This document shows positions 1 to 6,128 of a stretch of 6,286 nucleotides of DNA, piece after piece (the first letter of the stretch is position 1; every line of letters starts with the position of its first letter). The stretch covers positions 1-6,286 of the forward strand of contig CAOSZT010000130.1 of NCBI GenBank assembly GCA_948528155.1. The letters are read 5' to 3'. The notes beneath the pieces were generated by a model that had not been told where the DNA came from, ran no database searches, and saw only the letters and a list, made by a program, of their open reading frames with translations. The translations under genes were made by a program, and so were the position numbers. The stretch comes from an uncultured Clostridia bacterium. Its GTDB lineage: Bacteria; Bacillota; Clostridia; TANB77; CAG-508.

Positions 1-91
1 ACACTTAAAAAAGTAAAAAGCTATTTTTATGTGTAATTTAAGGCAATATTACTTTTTTAGAAAACTTTTTATAATAAAAATTATTTTTATC

Positions 92-120
92 TTTACAATT
101 ATTAAAAAAATGTATATAAT
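92..120 (+). promoter_or_regulatory. Probable sigma-A promoter of trmB
   Basis: A -35 box TTTACA (92-97) and a perfect -10 box TATAAT (115-120) are separated by the optimal 17 bp. Transcription should start near 127, giving a leader of about 57 nt before the trmB ATG at 184. In DNA this AT-rich single boxes mean little, but two near-consensus hexamers at ideal spacing, directly before the first gene of a co-directional run, are credible. The leader contains a weak AGATG/CATCT inverted repeat (131-135 and 152-156, 16-nt loop), to which I assign no function. Confidence 0.65.
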
Positions 121-183
121 TTTGTTAGACAGATGAAAAGCGGATAAAAAACATCTAATATATACTTGTGGAAGGAAAATAAA

Positions 184-843
184 ATGAGGATAAGATATAA
201 AAAATGGGCAAGACCAGAATTAGAAGCAAGTAAATTTTATATAGACAATCCAGAAGAAGTAAAAGGAAAATGGAGAGAATTTTTTAAAAATTCGGAAAAT
301 CCAATACATTTAGAGCTAGGATGTGGGAAAGGGCAATTTATATCTAAAATAGCTACAAATAATTTGACAGTAAATTATATTGCTATAGATTTAGTTGATG
401 CAATGTTAGGTTTAGCAAAAAGAAATGTAGAACAAGAATATCAAGAAAAGAATTTAGAGCCAACAAACATACTTATAACAAGATTTGATATAGAAAGAAT
501 AAATTTAATATTAGACAATAATGACAAAATAGAGAGGATATATATAAATTTTTGTAATCCTTGGCCAAAAGGAAAACATAGAAAAAAAAGATTAACACAT
601 ACAAGACAATTATATAAATATAAAGAATTTTTAGTTGAGGATGGAGAAATTTATTTTAAAACAGATGATGATAATTTATTTGAATCAAGTTTGTTGTATT
701 TTGAAGAATGTGGATTTAAAGTAGTAGCAAAAACAGAAGATTTACATAATAAACCAATATTCGAAAATAATATAGAAACAGAACATGAAAAAATGTTTTC
801 AAATCAAGGAATAAAAATAAAAGCATTAATTGCAAAAATATAA
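184..843 (+). CDS. trmB: tRNA (guanine-N7-)-methyltransferase TrmB
   Basis: This cytoplasmic enzyme transfers a methyl group from S-adenosylmethionine to N7 of G46 in the variable loop of tRNAs. The 219-residue protein has the usual length for Gram-positive TrmB. It opens with the family start MRIRYKKWA, followed by the SAM-binding glycine motif LELGCGKGQF (43-52), acidic motif II AIDL (67-70), the signature NPWPKGKH...KRLTH (125-139), KTDD (159-162) and the C-terminal TE.E.MF..QG motif (199-209). The ATG at 184 is preferred over an in-frame TTG at 166: GGAAGG (170-175) sits 8 nt before it and homologues begin at MR(I/L)RYK. The usual Asp of the DPW motif is Asn125, and a usually conserved Arg downstream is Lys135. 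His132, Asp161, Thr199 and Glu202 are in their expected places. It is the first gene of the rightward series, 62 nt before the DUF4116 gene. The family assignment is secure. Confidence 0.95.
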   Translation: MRIRYKKWARPELEASKFYIDNPEEVKGKWREFFKNSENPIHLELGCGKGQFISKIATNNLTVNYIAIDLVDAMLGLAKRNVEQEYQEKNLEPTNILITRFDIERINLILDNNDKIERIYINFCNPWPKGKHRKKRLTHTRQLYKYKEFLVEDGEIYFKTDDDNLFESSLLYFEECGFKVVAKTEDLHNKPIFENNIETEHEKMFSNQGIKIKALIAKI

Positions 844-905
844 AAGGTTATATATAAAATTGGTAAATGTATAAATTAGATAAAATTTAAAATAAGAAGG
901 TAAAA

Positions 906-1427
906 ATGGAAGAAGAAGACATAACAGAAATAAAAAAATATAGTGATAATAGGGAATATGTATTGCAAAAGGTAAAAATAAAAGGTAAACTTTTAGAATT
1001 TGCTTCAGCTGATTTACAGAATGATGAGGAAATTGTCGAAACTGCATTAAATCAAGATGGTGAAGCAATGGAATTTGTTTCAGAAAGATTAAAAGATAAT
1101 AAAGAATTAGTATTGCTTGCAATAAAAAATGCACCTTGGACAGCTTGTTATGCTTCAGAAAGATTGAAAGCAGATAGAGAAGTTATAATGGCAAGTGTAA
1201 AAACTTATGGACAAACTTTATATTTTGCAAGTGAAGAGTTAAGAGATGATAAAGAAATTGTCAAAACTGCTGTGCAAAATAAAGGTTTAATTATTAAATT
1301 TGCTAGTCTAAGGCTTAGAAATGACAAAGAGGTTGCTGAAATAGCTGTTAAACAAGATAAAAGAGCTTTTCAATTTTTAAGTAAAGAACTAAAAAATGAT
1401 GAAGAATTAAAAAAAATGCTTGAATAG
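906..1427 (+). CDS. DUF4116-type repeat protein, function unknown
   Basis: A 173-residue soluble protein with no signal peptide or membrane segment, made almost entirely of tandem 25-residue repeats. After a 14-residue acidic leader, six units follow with no insertion or deletion: 15-39, 40-64, 65-89, 90-114, 115-139 and 140-164. A truncated seventh unit (165-173) ends the protein. The unit pattern is D(K/R)E.V...AV...G....FAS..L+(N/D), which I recognise as the DUF4116 repeat. Each unit should form two short helices, so a small alpha-solenoid for protein binding is likely, but no partner or activity is known to me. The start ATG at 906 has AAGAAGG (894-900) 5 nt upstream. It lies 62 nt after trmB with no terminator between, so it is probably co-transcribed with it. 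Such repeat genes are often lineage-specific and expand by internal duplication. The repeat assignment is strong, the role unknown. Confidence 0.85.
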   Translation: MEEEDITEIKKYSDNREYVLQKVKIKGKLLEFASADLQNDEEIVETALNQDGEAMEFVSERLKDNKELVLLAIKNAPWTACYASERLKADREVIMASVKTYGQTLYFASEELRDDKEIVKTAVQNKGLIIKFASLRLRNDKEVAEIAVKQDKRAFQFLSKELKNDEELKKMLE

Positions 1428-1431
1428 GTTT

Positions 1432-1456
1432 AAGTATTTCGCATTTGGAAATACTT
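1432..1456 (+). terminator. AT-rich hairpin before pfkA; weak terminator or processing site
   Basis: A perfect 9-bp inverted repeat, AAGTATTTC (1432-1440) and GAAATACTT (1448-1456), encloses a 7-nt loop just after the DUF4116 stop codon. It is followed by TTATATATTT, a broken T-tract. The stem has only two G-C pairs, so it is at best a leaky terminator. It could equally be an RNA-processing or 3'-end-stabilising hairpin that sets different expression for trmB-DUF4116 and pfkA. Confidence 0.4.
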
Positions 1457-1473
1457 TATATATTTAATATATT
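1445..1473 (+). promoter_or_regulatory. Possible weak promoter of pfkA
   Basis: TTGGAA (1445-1450) and TATATT (1468-1473) are separated by 17 bp, matching 4/6 and 5/6 of the sigma-A consensus, with an expected start near 1480. That leaves only about 15 nt of leader, which still includes the AGGGGG ribosome site (1482-1487). The -35 box overlaps the right arm of the preceding hairpin. In such AT-rich DNA a match of this quality can arise by chance, so this is tentative. Confidence 0.25.
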
Positions 1474-1494
1474 GATAAAATAGGGGGAATTAAA

Positions 1495-2640
1495 ATGGTT
1501 AAAAAAGTTGCAATTTTAGCAAATGGAGGAGATGTAGCAGGTTTTAATGCTGTAATTAGAGGAATTGTAAAAACTGCTGAAAATAGTGGGGTAGAATGTT
1601 ATGGATTTATTGATGGTTATAATGGATTATTAAAAAATGAGTATGTAAGATTAAGTACAGCAGAAGCAGGAAATGCAGAGGGTATATTACCAAAAGGTGG
1701 GTCTATAATAGGGTCATCTACAAATGCTAATGTGTTTAATTATAAAGTTGTTGATGAAAATGGAAATGTAGAATATAAAGATTTATCAAATATATGTGTA
1801 GAAAACATACATAAAGATGGATTTGATTGTGTATTTACATTAGGAGGAGATGGTACACAAAAATCAGCAAGAGATTTTATGATAAAAGGTGTAAATGTAA
1901 TAGGTGTGCCAAAAACAATAGATAATGATGTCGCTTGTACAGATATAACATTTGGATATAATACAGCAGTATCAGTGGCAATGGAAGCAATTGATAGACT
2001 TCATACAACTGGAGAAACTCATAATAGAATAATGGTCTTAGAGGTTATGGGAAGATATGCAGGTTGGATTGCTTTAGAATCTGCTATAGCTGGTGGAGCT
2101 GATGTGGCTTTAATTCCAGAAATTCCATATGATATAAATAGAGTTGCTGAAAAGATAAAAAATAGACAAAAAAGAGGTAAAAATTTTAGTGTAGTAGTAG
2201 TTGCAGAAGGAGCTATGCCAAAAGATGGTAATATAGTTGTAGAAGGTGTTAGAGATAATGGAAAAGGTGTAGATAATACAAAACTTGGAGGAGTTGGTCC
2301 TATTGTCGCAAAACAATTAGAACAATTGACTGGTTTGGAAGCTAGAAATACTACATTAGGTTATATGCAAAGAGGAGGGACACCTACAGCTTTTGATAGA
2401 GTATTATCAACAAAATATGGAACTGCTGCAATGAGATTGGCAATAGAAGGTAAATTTGGAAATTTAATTGTTATAAATAATGGTAAAATTGATTATGCCT
2501 CTTTAGAAGATGTTGTTGGTAATAATAAGGAAATTGGTGCTGTTTCAGGTAATACAGCTAACAGTAACCAAAGAAAAGTTACTATGGATGATGATTTAGT
2601 TAAGACTGCTAGAAGTGTTGGAATTAATTTAGGAGATTAG
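1495..2640 (+). CDS. pfkA: 6-phosphofructokinase, clade III type, probably ATP-dependent
   Basis: It phosphorylates fructose 6-phosphate to fructose 1,6-bisphosphate, the committing step of glycolysis, in the cytoplasm. The 381 residues exceed the roughly 320 of E. coli PfkA because of insertions near 85-99 and 243-268, as in the longer clade III enzymes. Visible motifs are NGGD.AGFNA.IRG (10-23), GGDGT (117-121), PKTIDND (139-145, catalytic base Asp143), MGRYAGW (185-191), AEGAMP (237-242) and LGYMQRGGTP..FDR (288-302). Gly120 corresponds to E. coli Gly104 and Lys140 to Gly124. Pyrophosphate-dependent enzymes normally carry Asp at the first position and Lys at the second, so Gly plus Lys predicts ATP use in a pyrophosphate-like framework. 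The loop GSSTNAN (73-79) lacks the Arg equivalent to E. coli Arg72. The allosteric behaviour of E. coli PfkA should not be assumed. The start has AGGGGG (1482-1487) 7 nt upstream. It lies 25 nt before the next gene with no terminator between, so the two are probably co-transcribed. Phosphoryl donor remains an inference. Confidence 0.93.
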   Translation: MVKKVAILANGGDVAGFNAVIRGIVKTAENSGVECYGFIDGYNGLLKNEYVRLSTAEAGNAEGILPKGGSIIGSSTNANVFNYKVVDENGNVEYKDLSNICVENIHKDGFDCVFTLGGDGTQKSARDFMIKGVNVIGVPKTIDNDVACTDITFGYNTAVSVAMEAIDRLHTTGETHNRIMVLEVMGRYAGWIALESAIAGGADVALIPEIPYDINRVAEKIKNRQKRGKNFSVVVVAEGAMPKDGNIVVEGVRDNGKGVDNTKLGGVGPIVAKQLEQLTGLEARNTTLGYMQRGGTPTAFDRVLSTKYGTAAMRLAIEGKFGNLIVINNGKIDYASLEDVVGNNKEIGAVSGNTANSNQRKVTMDDDLVKTARSVGINLGD

Positions 2641-2665
2641 AAGGTTAATTAAGAGGAAAAAGAAT

Positions 2666-3334
2666 ATGAATAAAAAAGTATTAGTAATTTTAATAACTAT
2701 AGTATTAATTATTAGTATAGTAGTGATTGGAGTTGTTTTTATAAATAGATCACAAAAAGGTGGACAATCAGCTAATAATGAACAAATAAAAGATAAAAAA
2801 ACATTACAATTATATAATAAAATATTAGAAGCAAAAGTAATGACTTTTACAAAAACTTTAGATGATAATAATAAAATTTTTATTGCAATAAAAGATAATA
2901 AAGGTTATAAAGAAATTACAGTAAATGGAAATACACAAAAATATGTTGTGAAAGATGGTGATACATATTATTTAGATGAGACTACTGAAAAATATTATAT
3001 ATATAAAAGTAATGATACAATTCTTACAGAAATTAGGGAGCAATTTGAGAATTTAGATAATAAGAGTTTTTTAGAGGGAAAAGAGAAAATTGATGGAAAA
3101 AATTATAATTATGAAGAAGTTTTAAGGTATCAAGATTTTTTGTTTAATTATGATTTAGCTGTTAAAGATTTAGAGCTTGCTAAAACAAAACTATATTATA
3201 GTGGGAAAAAATTAACTTATATTAAAACTACTATTGGAGATGTTGAAGAACTTTTAAAAATTGATATTTCTTTTAAAGATGTTAAAGATGAATATTTTGA
3301 TATACCTCAAAATTATCAAAATGGAGAAGAATAA
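2666..3334 (+). CDS. Single-pass membrane protein with extracytoplasmic beta-rich domain, possibly LolA-like
   Basis: A 222-residue protein with an uncleaved signal anchor: MNKK, then an Ile/Val-rich helix (about 5-26), then the basic-polar stretch NRSQKGG (27-33). There is no cysteine, so it is not a lipoprotein, and no clear signal peptidase site. After a Gln/Asn/Lys linker, a domain from about 45 to 215 alternates short beta-like segments (FIAIKD, YKEITVNG, KYVVKDGDTYYLD, YYIYKS). It closes with the segment YFDIPQNY (210-217). This strand pattern, the 'DG..YYLD....YYIY' core and the 'F.IP..Y' end resemble LolA/LppX-like domains of Gram-positive envelope proteins, but that fold call is an inference from pattern only. 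AAGAGG (2651-2656) lies 9 nt before the ATG. It follows pfkA by 25 nt and precedes another membrane protein, suggesting an envelope role unrelated to glycolysis. I do not recognise a named family. Confidence 0.8.
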   Translation: MNKKVLVILITIVLIISIVVIGVVFINRSQKGGQSANNEQIKDKKTLQLYNKILEAKVMTFTKTLDDNNKIFIAIKDNKGYKEITVNGNTQKYVVKDGDTYYLDETTEKYYIYKSNDTILTEIREQFENLDNKSFLEGKEKIDGKNYNYEEVLRYQDFLFNYDLAVKDLELAKTKLYYSGKKLTYIKTTIGDVEELLKIDISFKDVKDEYFDIPQNYQNGEE

Positions 3335-3352
3335 AAAATATGAAAATTTTTA

Positions 3353-3381
3353 TTGCATTTGAATATAATTTATGATATAAA
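3353..3381 (+). promoter_or_regulatory. Possible extended -10 promoter before the last rightward gene
   Basis: TTGCAT (3353-3358), a 17-bp spacer and TGATATAAA (3373-3381, an extended -10 with TATAAA at 3376-3381) predict a start near 3388, about 23 nt before the ATG at 3411. Nearby alternatives are TTGAAT (3359-3364) with TATAAA (3382-3387), also at 17 bp, and a perfect TATAAT (3364-3369) without a good -35. The 76-nt gap is wide enough to hold a promoter, and no terminator precedes it, so read-through from pfkA is also possible. Confidence 0.4.
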
Positions 3382-3410
3382 TATAAAAAAACAAAAGGGG
3401 GATTTTTAAA

Positions 3411-4133
3411 ATGGAAAATGAAAACCAAAAAACAAACAAAAAAGGTATAGGAGTAATAATTGCAATAATAGTATTAGTCCTAGTGATTTTTGCTGTAGTA
3501 GGAGGAATATTTGGATATAATTTAGTTCAAAAAGGTTTATTAATAAATGAAGTAAATGAGTTAGTAACTAAAAAGAATTTATCTAAAGATACAATAGATG
3601 TTAATGACATAAAAACTTCAGGAGATTATGCACAAGTAGAAAAAGCAATAAAAACATATCTAAATAATTATGCAGTAGAAATACAAAAAATAATTACAAT
3701 TGCATCTGATGAAAGAATATCTAAACTACTTTCAACAGATAATTATAAAAATGATGGTCCAGAGTTTACTGAAACATTAGCTTTTATAGATGAAACAACA
3801 ACTAACTTAAATGAAACATCTGAAAAAGTATTTAAGTTAATGGAAAAAGAAGAAATGACTAAATACATAGAAAGTTATAATTTAAGTTCAAAATACAATG
3901 AATTATTTGAAACATTAATGCTAGATTCAGAAACAGAGAAAGAATTACAAAGTGCAAAAACTCAATTACAATCTTCTGTAGAAGCTTTAAATAAAAATTT
4001 AGAAGTTGCTAAAGAAACTATTAATTTCTTAAAAGAAAATAAAAATGAATGGCGTATTAGTGGTACTATGGTTATGTTCAATAATCAAAATTTAGTTAAT
4101 CAATATAATACTTTAATTAAAAAATTAAAATAA
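3411..4133 (+). CDS. Single-pass membrane protein with extracytoplasmic helical domain, unknown function
   Basis: A 240-residue protein. A short basic cytoplasmic tail (residues 1-11, Lys7, Lys10, Lys11) precedes a long hydrophobic helix (about 12-35), placing the rest outside the membrane. There is no cysteine, so no lipobox. The remaining 200 residues are almost wholly helical and rich in Glu, Lys, Asn and Leu, with probable amphipathic or coiled-coil stretches at 42-54, 74-98, 121-152 and 172-210. It ends in a short 'WRISGTMVMFNN' strand-like segment (214-225) and a last helix (226-240). The conserved-looking core includes 'GDYAQVE..I..YLN.Y' (71-87) and 'NYKNDGPEFT' (111-120). I recall similar hypothetical proteins in Clostridia but no established function. 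AGGGGG (3396-3401) lies 9 nt before the start ATG. It is the last gene before the convergent terminator. With the preceding gene it forms a pair of single-pass proteins, one beta-rich and one helical. Confidence 0.8.
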   Translation: MENENQKTNKKGIGVIIAIIVLVLVIFAVVGGIFGYNLVQKGLLINEVNELVTKKNLSKDTIDVNDIKTSGDYAQVEKAIKTYLNNYAVEIQKIITIASDERISKLLSTDNYKNDGPEFTETLAFIDETTTNLNETSEKVFKLMEKEEMTKYIESYNLSSKYNELFETLMLDSETEKELQSAKTQLQSSVEALNKNLEVAKETINFLKENKNEWRISGTMVMFNNQNLVNQYNTLIKKLK

Positions 4134-4151
4134 TTTGGAACTATAAAAATT

Positions 4152-4193
4152 AAAAAATCATTGAATTTACATATGTATTTTCAATGATTTTTT
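4152..4193. terminator. Bidirectional intrinsic terminator between convergent genes
   Basis: A perfect 14-bp inverted repeat, AAAAAATCATTGAA (4152-4165) and TTCAATGATTTTTT (4180-4193), with a 14-nt loop. The stem starts with six A and ends with six T, so each strand has a U-tract after the hairpin. It sits 18 nt after the rightward gene's stop at 4133 and 57 nt beyond the rqcH stop at 4251, so it can end both transcripts. The loop holds the palindrome TACATATGTA (4168-4177), which could lengthen the cruciform. G+C in the stem is low, as expected for this genome. Confidence 0.8.
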
Positions 4194-4250
4194 GTTGTTA
4201 TAATTTAAAATAATATGATTTTTTACAGCTTTTTTTATTACATATTAAAT

Positions 4251-5987
4251 TTAAGAGTTTGGATTAACATTTAAAGTTTTATTATTATTATAAATAACCA
4301 TACCAGGTTTAGCACCTGAAGGTTTTTTTACAAATTTTACTTCACAATAATCAACAGGAACATTAGAAGAGTTTTTAGCTTTACTATGTGTGGCTGCAAT
4401 TTTAGCAGTTTTTATTAATAAATCATTATTTGGATAATCCATATTATTATTAATTTTAAGAATAATATGACTACCATGAAAGTCTTTAGTATGAAACCAT
4501 AAATCATTTTTGTTTGCATATTTTAAAGTTAGATAATCATTTTCTTTATTATTTCTACCAACTAAAATAGTATAGCCATCAATTGTATATTTAATAGGAT
4601 TAAAAGAAACAGTTTTATTTTTAGTAAGTTTTGATTTTTTTACTTTTGACTTTTTGGTATTATTTGATTTGGTTGTTTTTTCTTTAAAAATTTCATTTTC
4701 GGAAATTTCTTCAAAAATTTCAGTTACATCATTTATAGAAGTACAATTTTCTAATTCATAAACAACACTTTCAATATAATCAAGTTCTTTTATTGTTTCT
4801 TTTTTTTGTTTTGAAACTATTTCTAAAGCATTTTTTAGTTTTGAATATTTTTTGAAAAATCTTTTAGCATTTATACTAGGGGAATATCTTTTATCTAATT
4901 TTATTGAGATTTTATTATTATTATCATAATAATTTTCTAATTCGATTTCATCTAAATTTTTATTAGGAATTTTGTATAGATTAGCAGTAATTAGTTCTCC
5001 ATAAATTCTATATTTTTCCATATCGTTACATTCTTGTAGTTTTTCATTTATATTAGAAAGTCTTTTATTGTACTTTTTTAAAGTATCTAAAATTAATTTT
5101 AATAATGTATTTCTATAATTTCTAAAAGTTTCGTTAGTTTCTTTGTTATAATAAAAATCATCTATAAAAAAGTTTAATGAGAATGTTTCATTAGATTTTG
5201 TAAGTGTTAAAAAATAGTCTTTTATATTTCTTTTCTCATTTTCTATTTTTGTAAAATATAGTTTATTTGTTCCAATAGAGTTTATTATTTCATTTATATA
5301 ATTAAAGATAATTTCTAAATTTGAGTTATTTATTTCTTTGATTTCAAATTTGTTAATTATTGCGTTTATAAAGCTTTTGGATATACCATTAAAAGTATTT
5401 GAAATTTGAGTAGATAGGTCATTTAATGAAGTTATTTGTATATATTTTTTAAAATCATCAAAATTTTTTAAATCTAAAAAACTGATTTTATTTGATGTGG
5501 GGAAGAGGTATTTTGTATGTGGTAATATATCTCTATAATTTTCGTTTATCTCTTTTATATGTCTTAAACTATCAATAATTATATTTTGCTCATCTAATAA
5601 GATGAAATTACTGTGTTTTCCCATTAGTTCAATAACTATTTTTTTTGAAATAATATCATCAATGTCGTCAAAACCTTCAAATTCTATCATTATAAGTCTT
5701 TCTAAATCAAATGTTATTATGTTTTTTAGTTTTAGTCCTATTAGATTTTTACGTAATAACATACAAAAATTAGGTGCATTTTGTGGGTTTTGCTTTGGTT
5801 TTGTTGTTAAGTTTATTCTACAGTTTTGTGCTTCAATACATATATTTAAGGCATAGTTATTTCCATTTAAATACATTCCTAAAATTATTGTGTTTTTATT
5901 TGGCTGGAATATTTTGTCAATTCTAGCTCCACAAAGTTCAGAAATTTCTGTTGTTATTGCCTTTGTTACAATACCATCAAATGCCAT
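4251..5987 (-). CDS. rqcH: RqcH, NFACT-family ribosome quality control protein (annotated in places as fibronectin-binding protein)
   Basis: In Bacillus, RqcH binds obstructed 50S subunits carrying peptidyl-tRNA and recruits tRNA-Ala, adding C-terminal alanine tails that mark stalled nascent chains for degradation. The 578 residues match the family. The order is NFACT-N (about 1-180, start MAFDGIVTKAI, FCMLLRKNL 74-82, ELMGKHSN 120-127), a helix-hairpin-helix region (about 195-215), coiled-coil middle helices (about 290-325 and 375-430) around YGELITANLY (329-338), a Lys-rich linker (about 440-458) and NFACT-R (about 462-575, with NDLWFHTKDFHGSH at 494-507 and VKKPSGAKPG at 553-562). The tRNA-contact pair Asp-Arg of B. 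subtilis (97/98) is Glu96-Arg97 here. ATG 5987 is chosen because AAAGG (6001-5997) lies 9 nt upstream and homologues start M(A/S)FDG. ATG 5996 abuts that site, and an in-frame TTG at 6011 precedes it. It is transcribed alone, convergent with the other five genes. A role in adhesion, implied by the older name, is unlikely as the primary function. Confidence 0.95.
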   Translation of the reverse strand: MAFDGIVTKAITTEISELCGARIDKIFQPNKNTIILGMYLNGNNYALNICIEAQNCRINLTTKPKQNPQNAPNFCMLLRKNLIGLKLKNIITFDLERLIMIEFEGFDDIDDIISKKIVIELMGKHSNFILLDEQNIIIDSLRHIKEINENYRDILPHTKYLFPTSNKISFLDLKNFDDFKKYIQITSLNDLSTQISNTFNGISKSFINAIINKFEIKEINNSNLEIIFNYINEIINSIGTNKLYFTKIENEKRNIKDYFLTLTKSNETFSLNFFIDDFYYNKETNETFRNYRNTLLKLILDTLKKYNKRLSNINEKLQECNDMEKYRIYGELITANLYKIPNKNLDEIELENYYDNNNKISIKLDKRYSPSINAKRFFKKYSKLKNALEIVSKQKKETIKELDYIESVVYELENCTSINDVTEIFEEISENEIFKEKTTKSNNTKKSKVKKSKLTKNKTVSFNPIKYTIDGYTILVGRNNKENDYLTLKYANKNDLWFHTKDFHGSHIILKINNNMDYPNNDLLIKTAKIAATHSKAKNSSNVPVDYCEVKFVKKPSGAKPGMVIYNNNKTLNVNPNS

Positions 5988-6092
5988 TTTAATCATCCTT
6001 TCTGTTGGCAATATAGCTATTTTTATTGTGTTTATAATATATATAAGTTAAATTATTTAAGTAATCATTTTAACTTTAAAATAAAATTTTAG
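5988..6092 (-). other. Untranslated leader of rqcH
   Basis: About 105 nt of AT-rich leader lie between the predicted start near 6092 and the rqcH ATG. It contains an 8-bp inverted repeat, AAGTTAAA (6045-6052) and TTTAACTT (6069-6076), with a 16-nt loop that overlaps the smaller palindrome TTAAATTATTTAA (6048-6060), and ATAGCTAT (6013-6020) close to the ribosome site. I recognise no known riboswitch or T-box. Confidence 0.4.
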
Positions 6093-6098
6093 ATTTTT

Positions 6099-6128
6099 AT
6101 TATATGTTATTTTTATTATTTTTGTCAA
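6099..6128 (-). promoter_or_regulatory. Consensus sigma-A promoter of rqcH
   Basis: Read on the minus strand, TTGACA (6128-6123) and TATAAT (6104-6099) are both perfect consensus hexamers, separated by an AT-rich 18-bp spacer. Transcription should start near 6092. This is the best promoter in the window and indicates that rqcH is an independently and probably constitutively transcribed gene. Confidence 0.75.

Noticed and set aside
124..160. trmB leader considered as a riboswitch or T-box
   Set aside because: Only a weak 5-bp AGATG/CATCT stem is visible in a leader of about 57 nt; no T-box sequence or conserved riboswitch core.
826..1134. Minus-strand open frame of 102 codons across the trmB end and the DUF4116 gene
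   Set aside because: Antisense shadow of a clear repeat protein, with a Leu/Phe/Tyr-rich translation typical of reversed AT-rich coding DNA and no family resemblance.
948..1397. 75-nt periodicity considered as a CRISPR array or satellite repeat
   Set aside because: The periodicity is codon-level, with an open frame and protein-level conservation; there are no identical repeats with unique spacers.
2110..2316. Minus-strand open frame of 68 codons inside pfkA
   Set aside because: Lies wholly within well conserved Pfk coding sequence; its Asn/Phe/Ile-rich product is a compositional artefact.
184..4133. Use of TGA as a tryptophan codon (Mycoplasma-type code), suggested by the AT richness
   Set aside because: Tryptophans are TGG and no in-frame TGA is seen, so the standard bacterial code suffices.
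5602..5856. Plus-strand open frame of 84 codons inside rqcH
   Set aside because: Antisense to the conserved NFACT-N domain; no ribosome site and a Ser/Phe/Ile-rich product.
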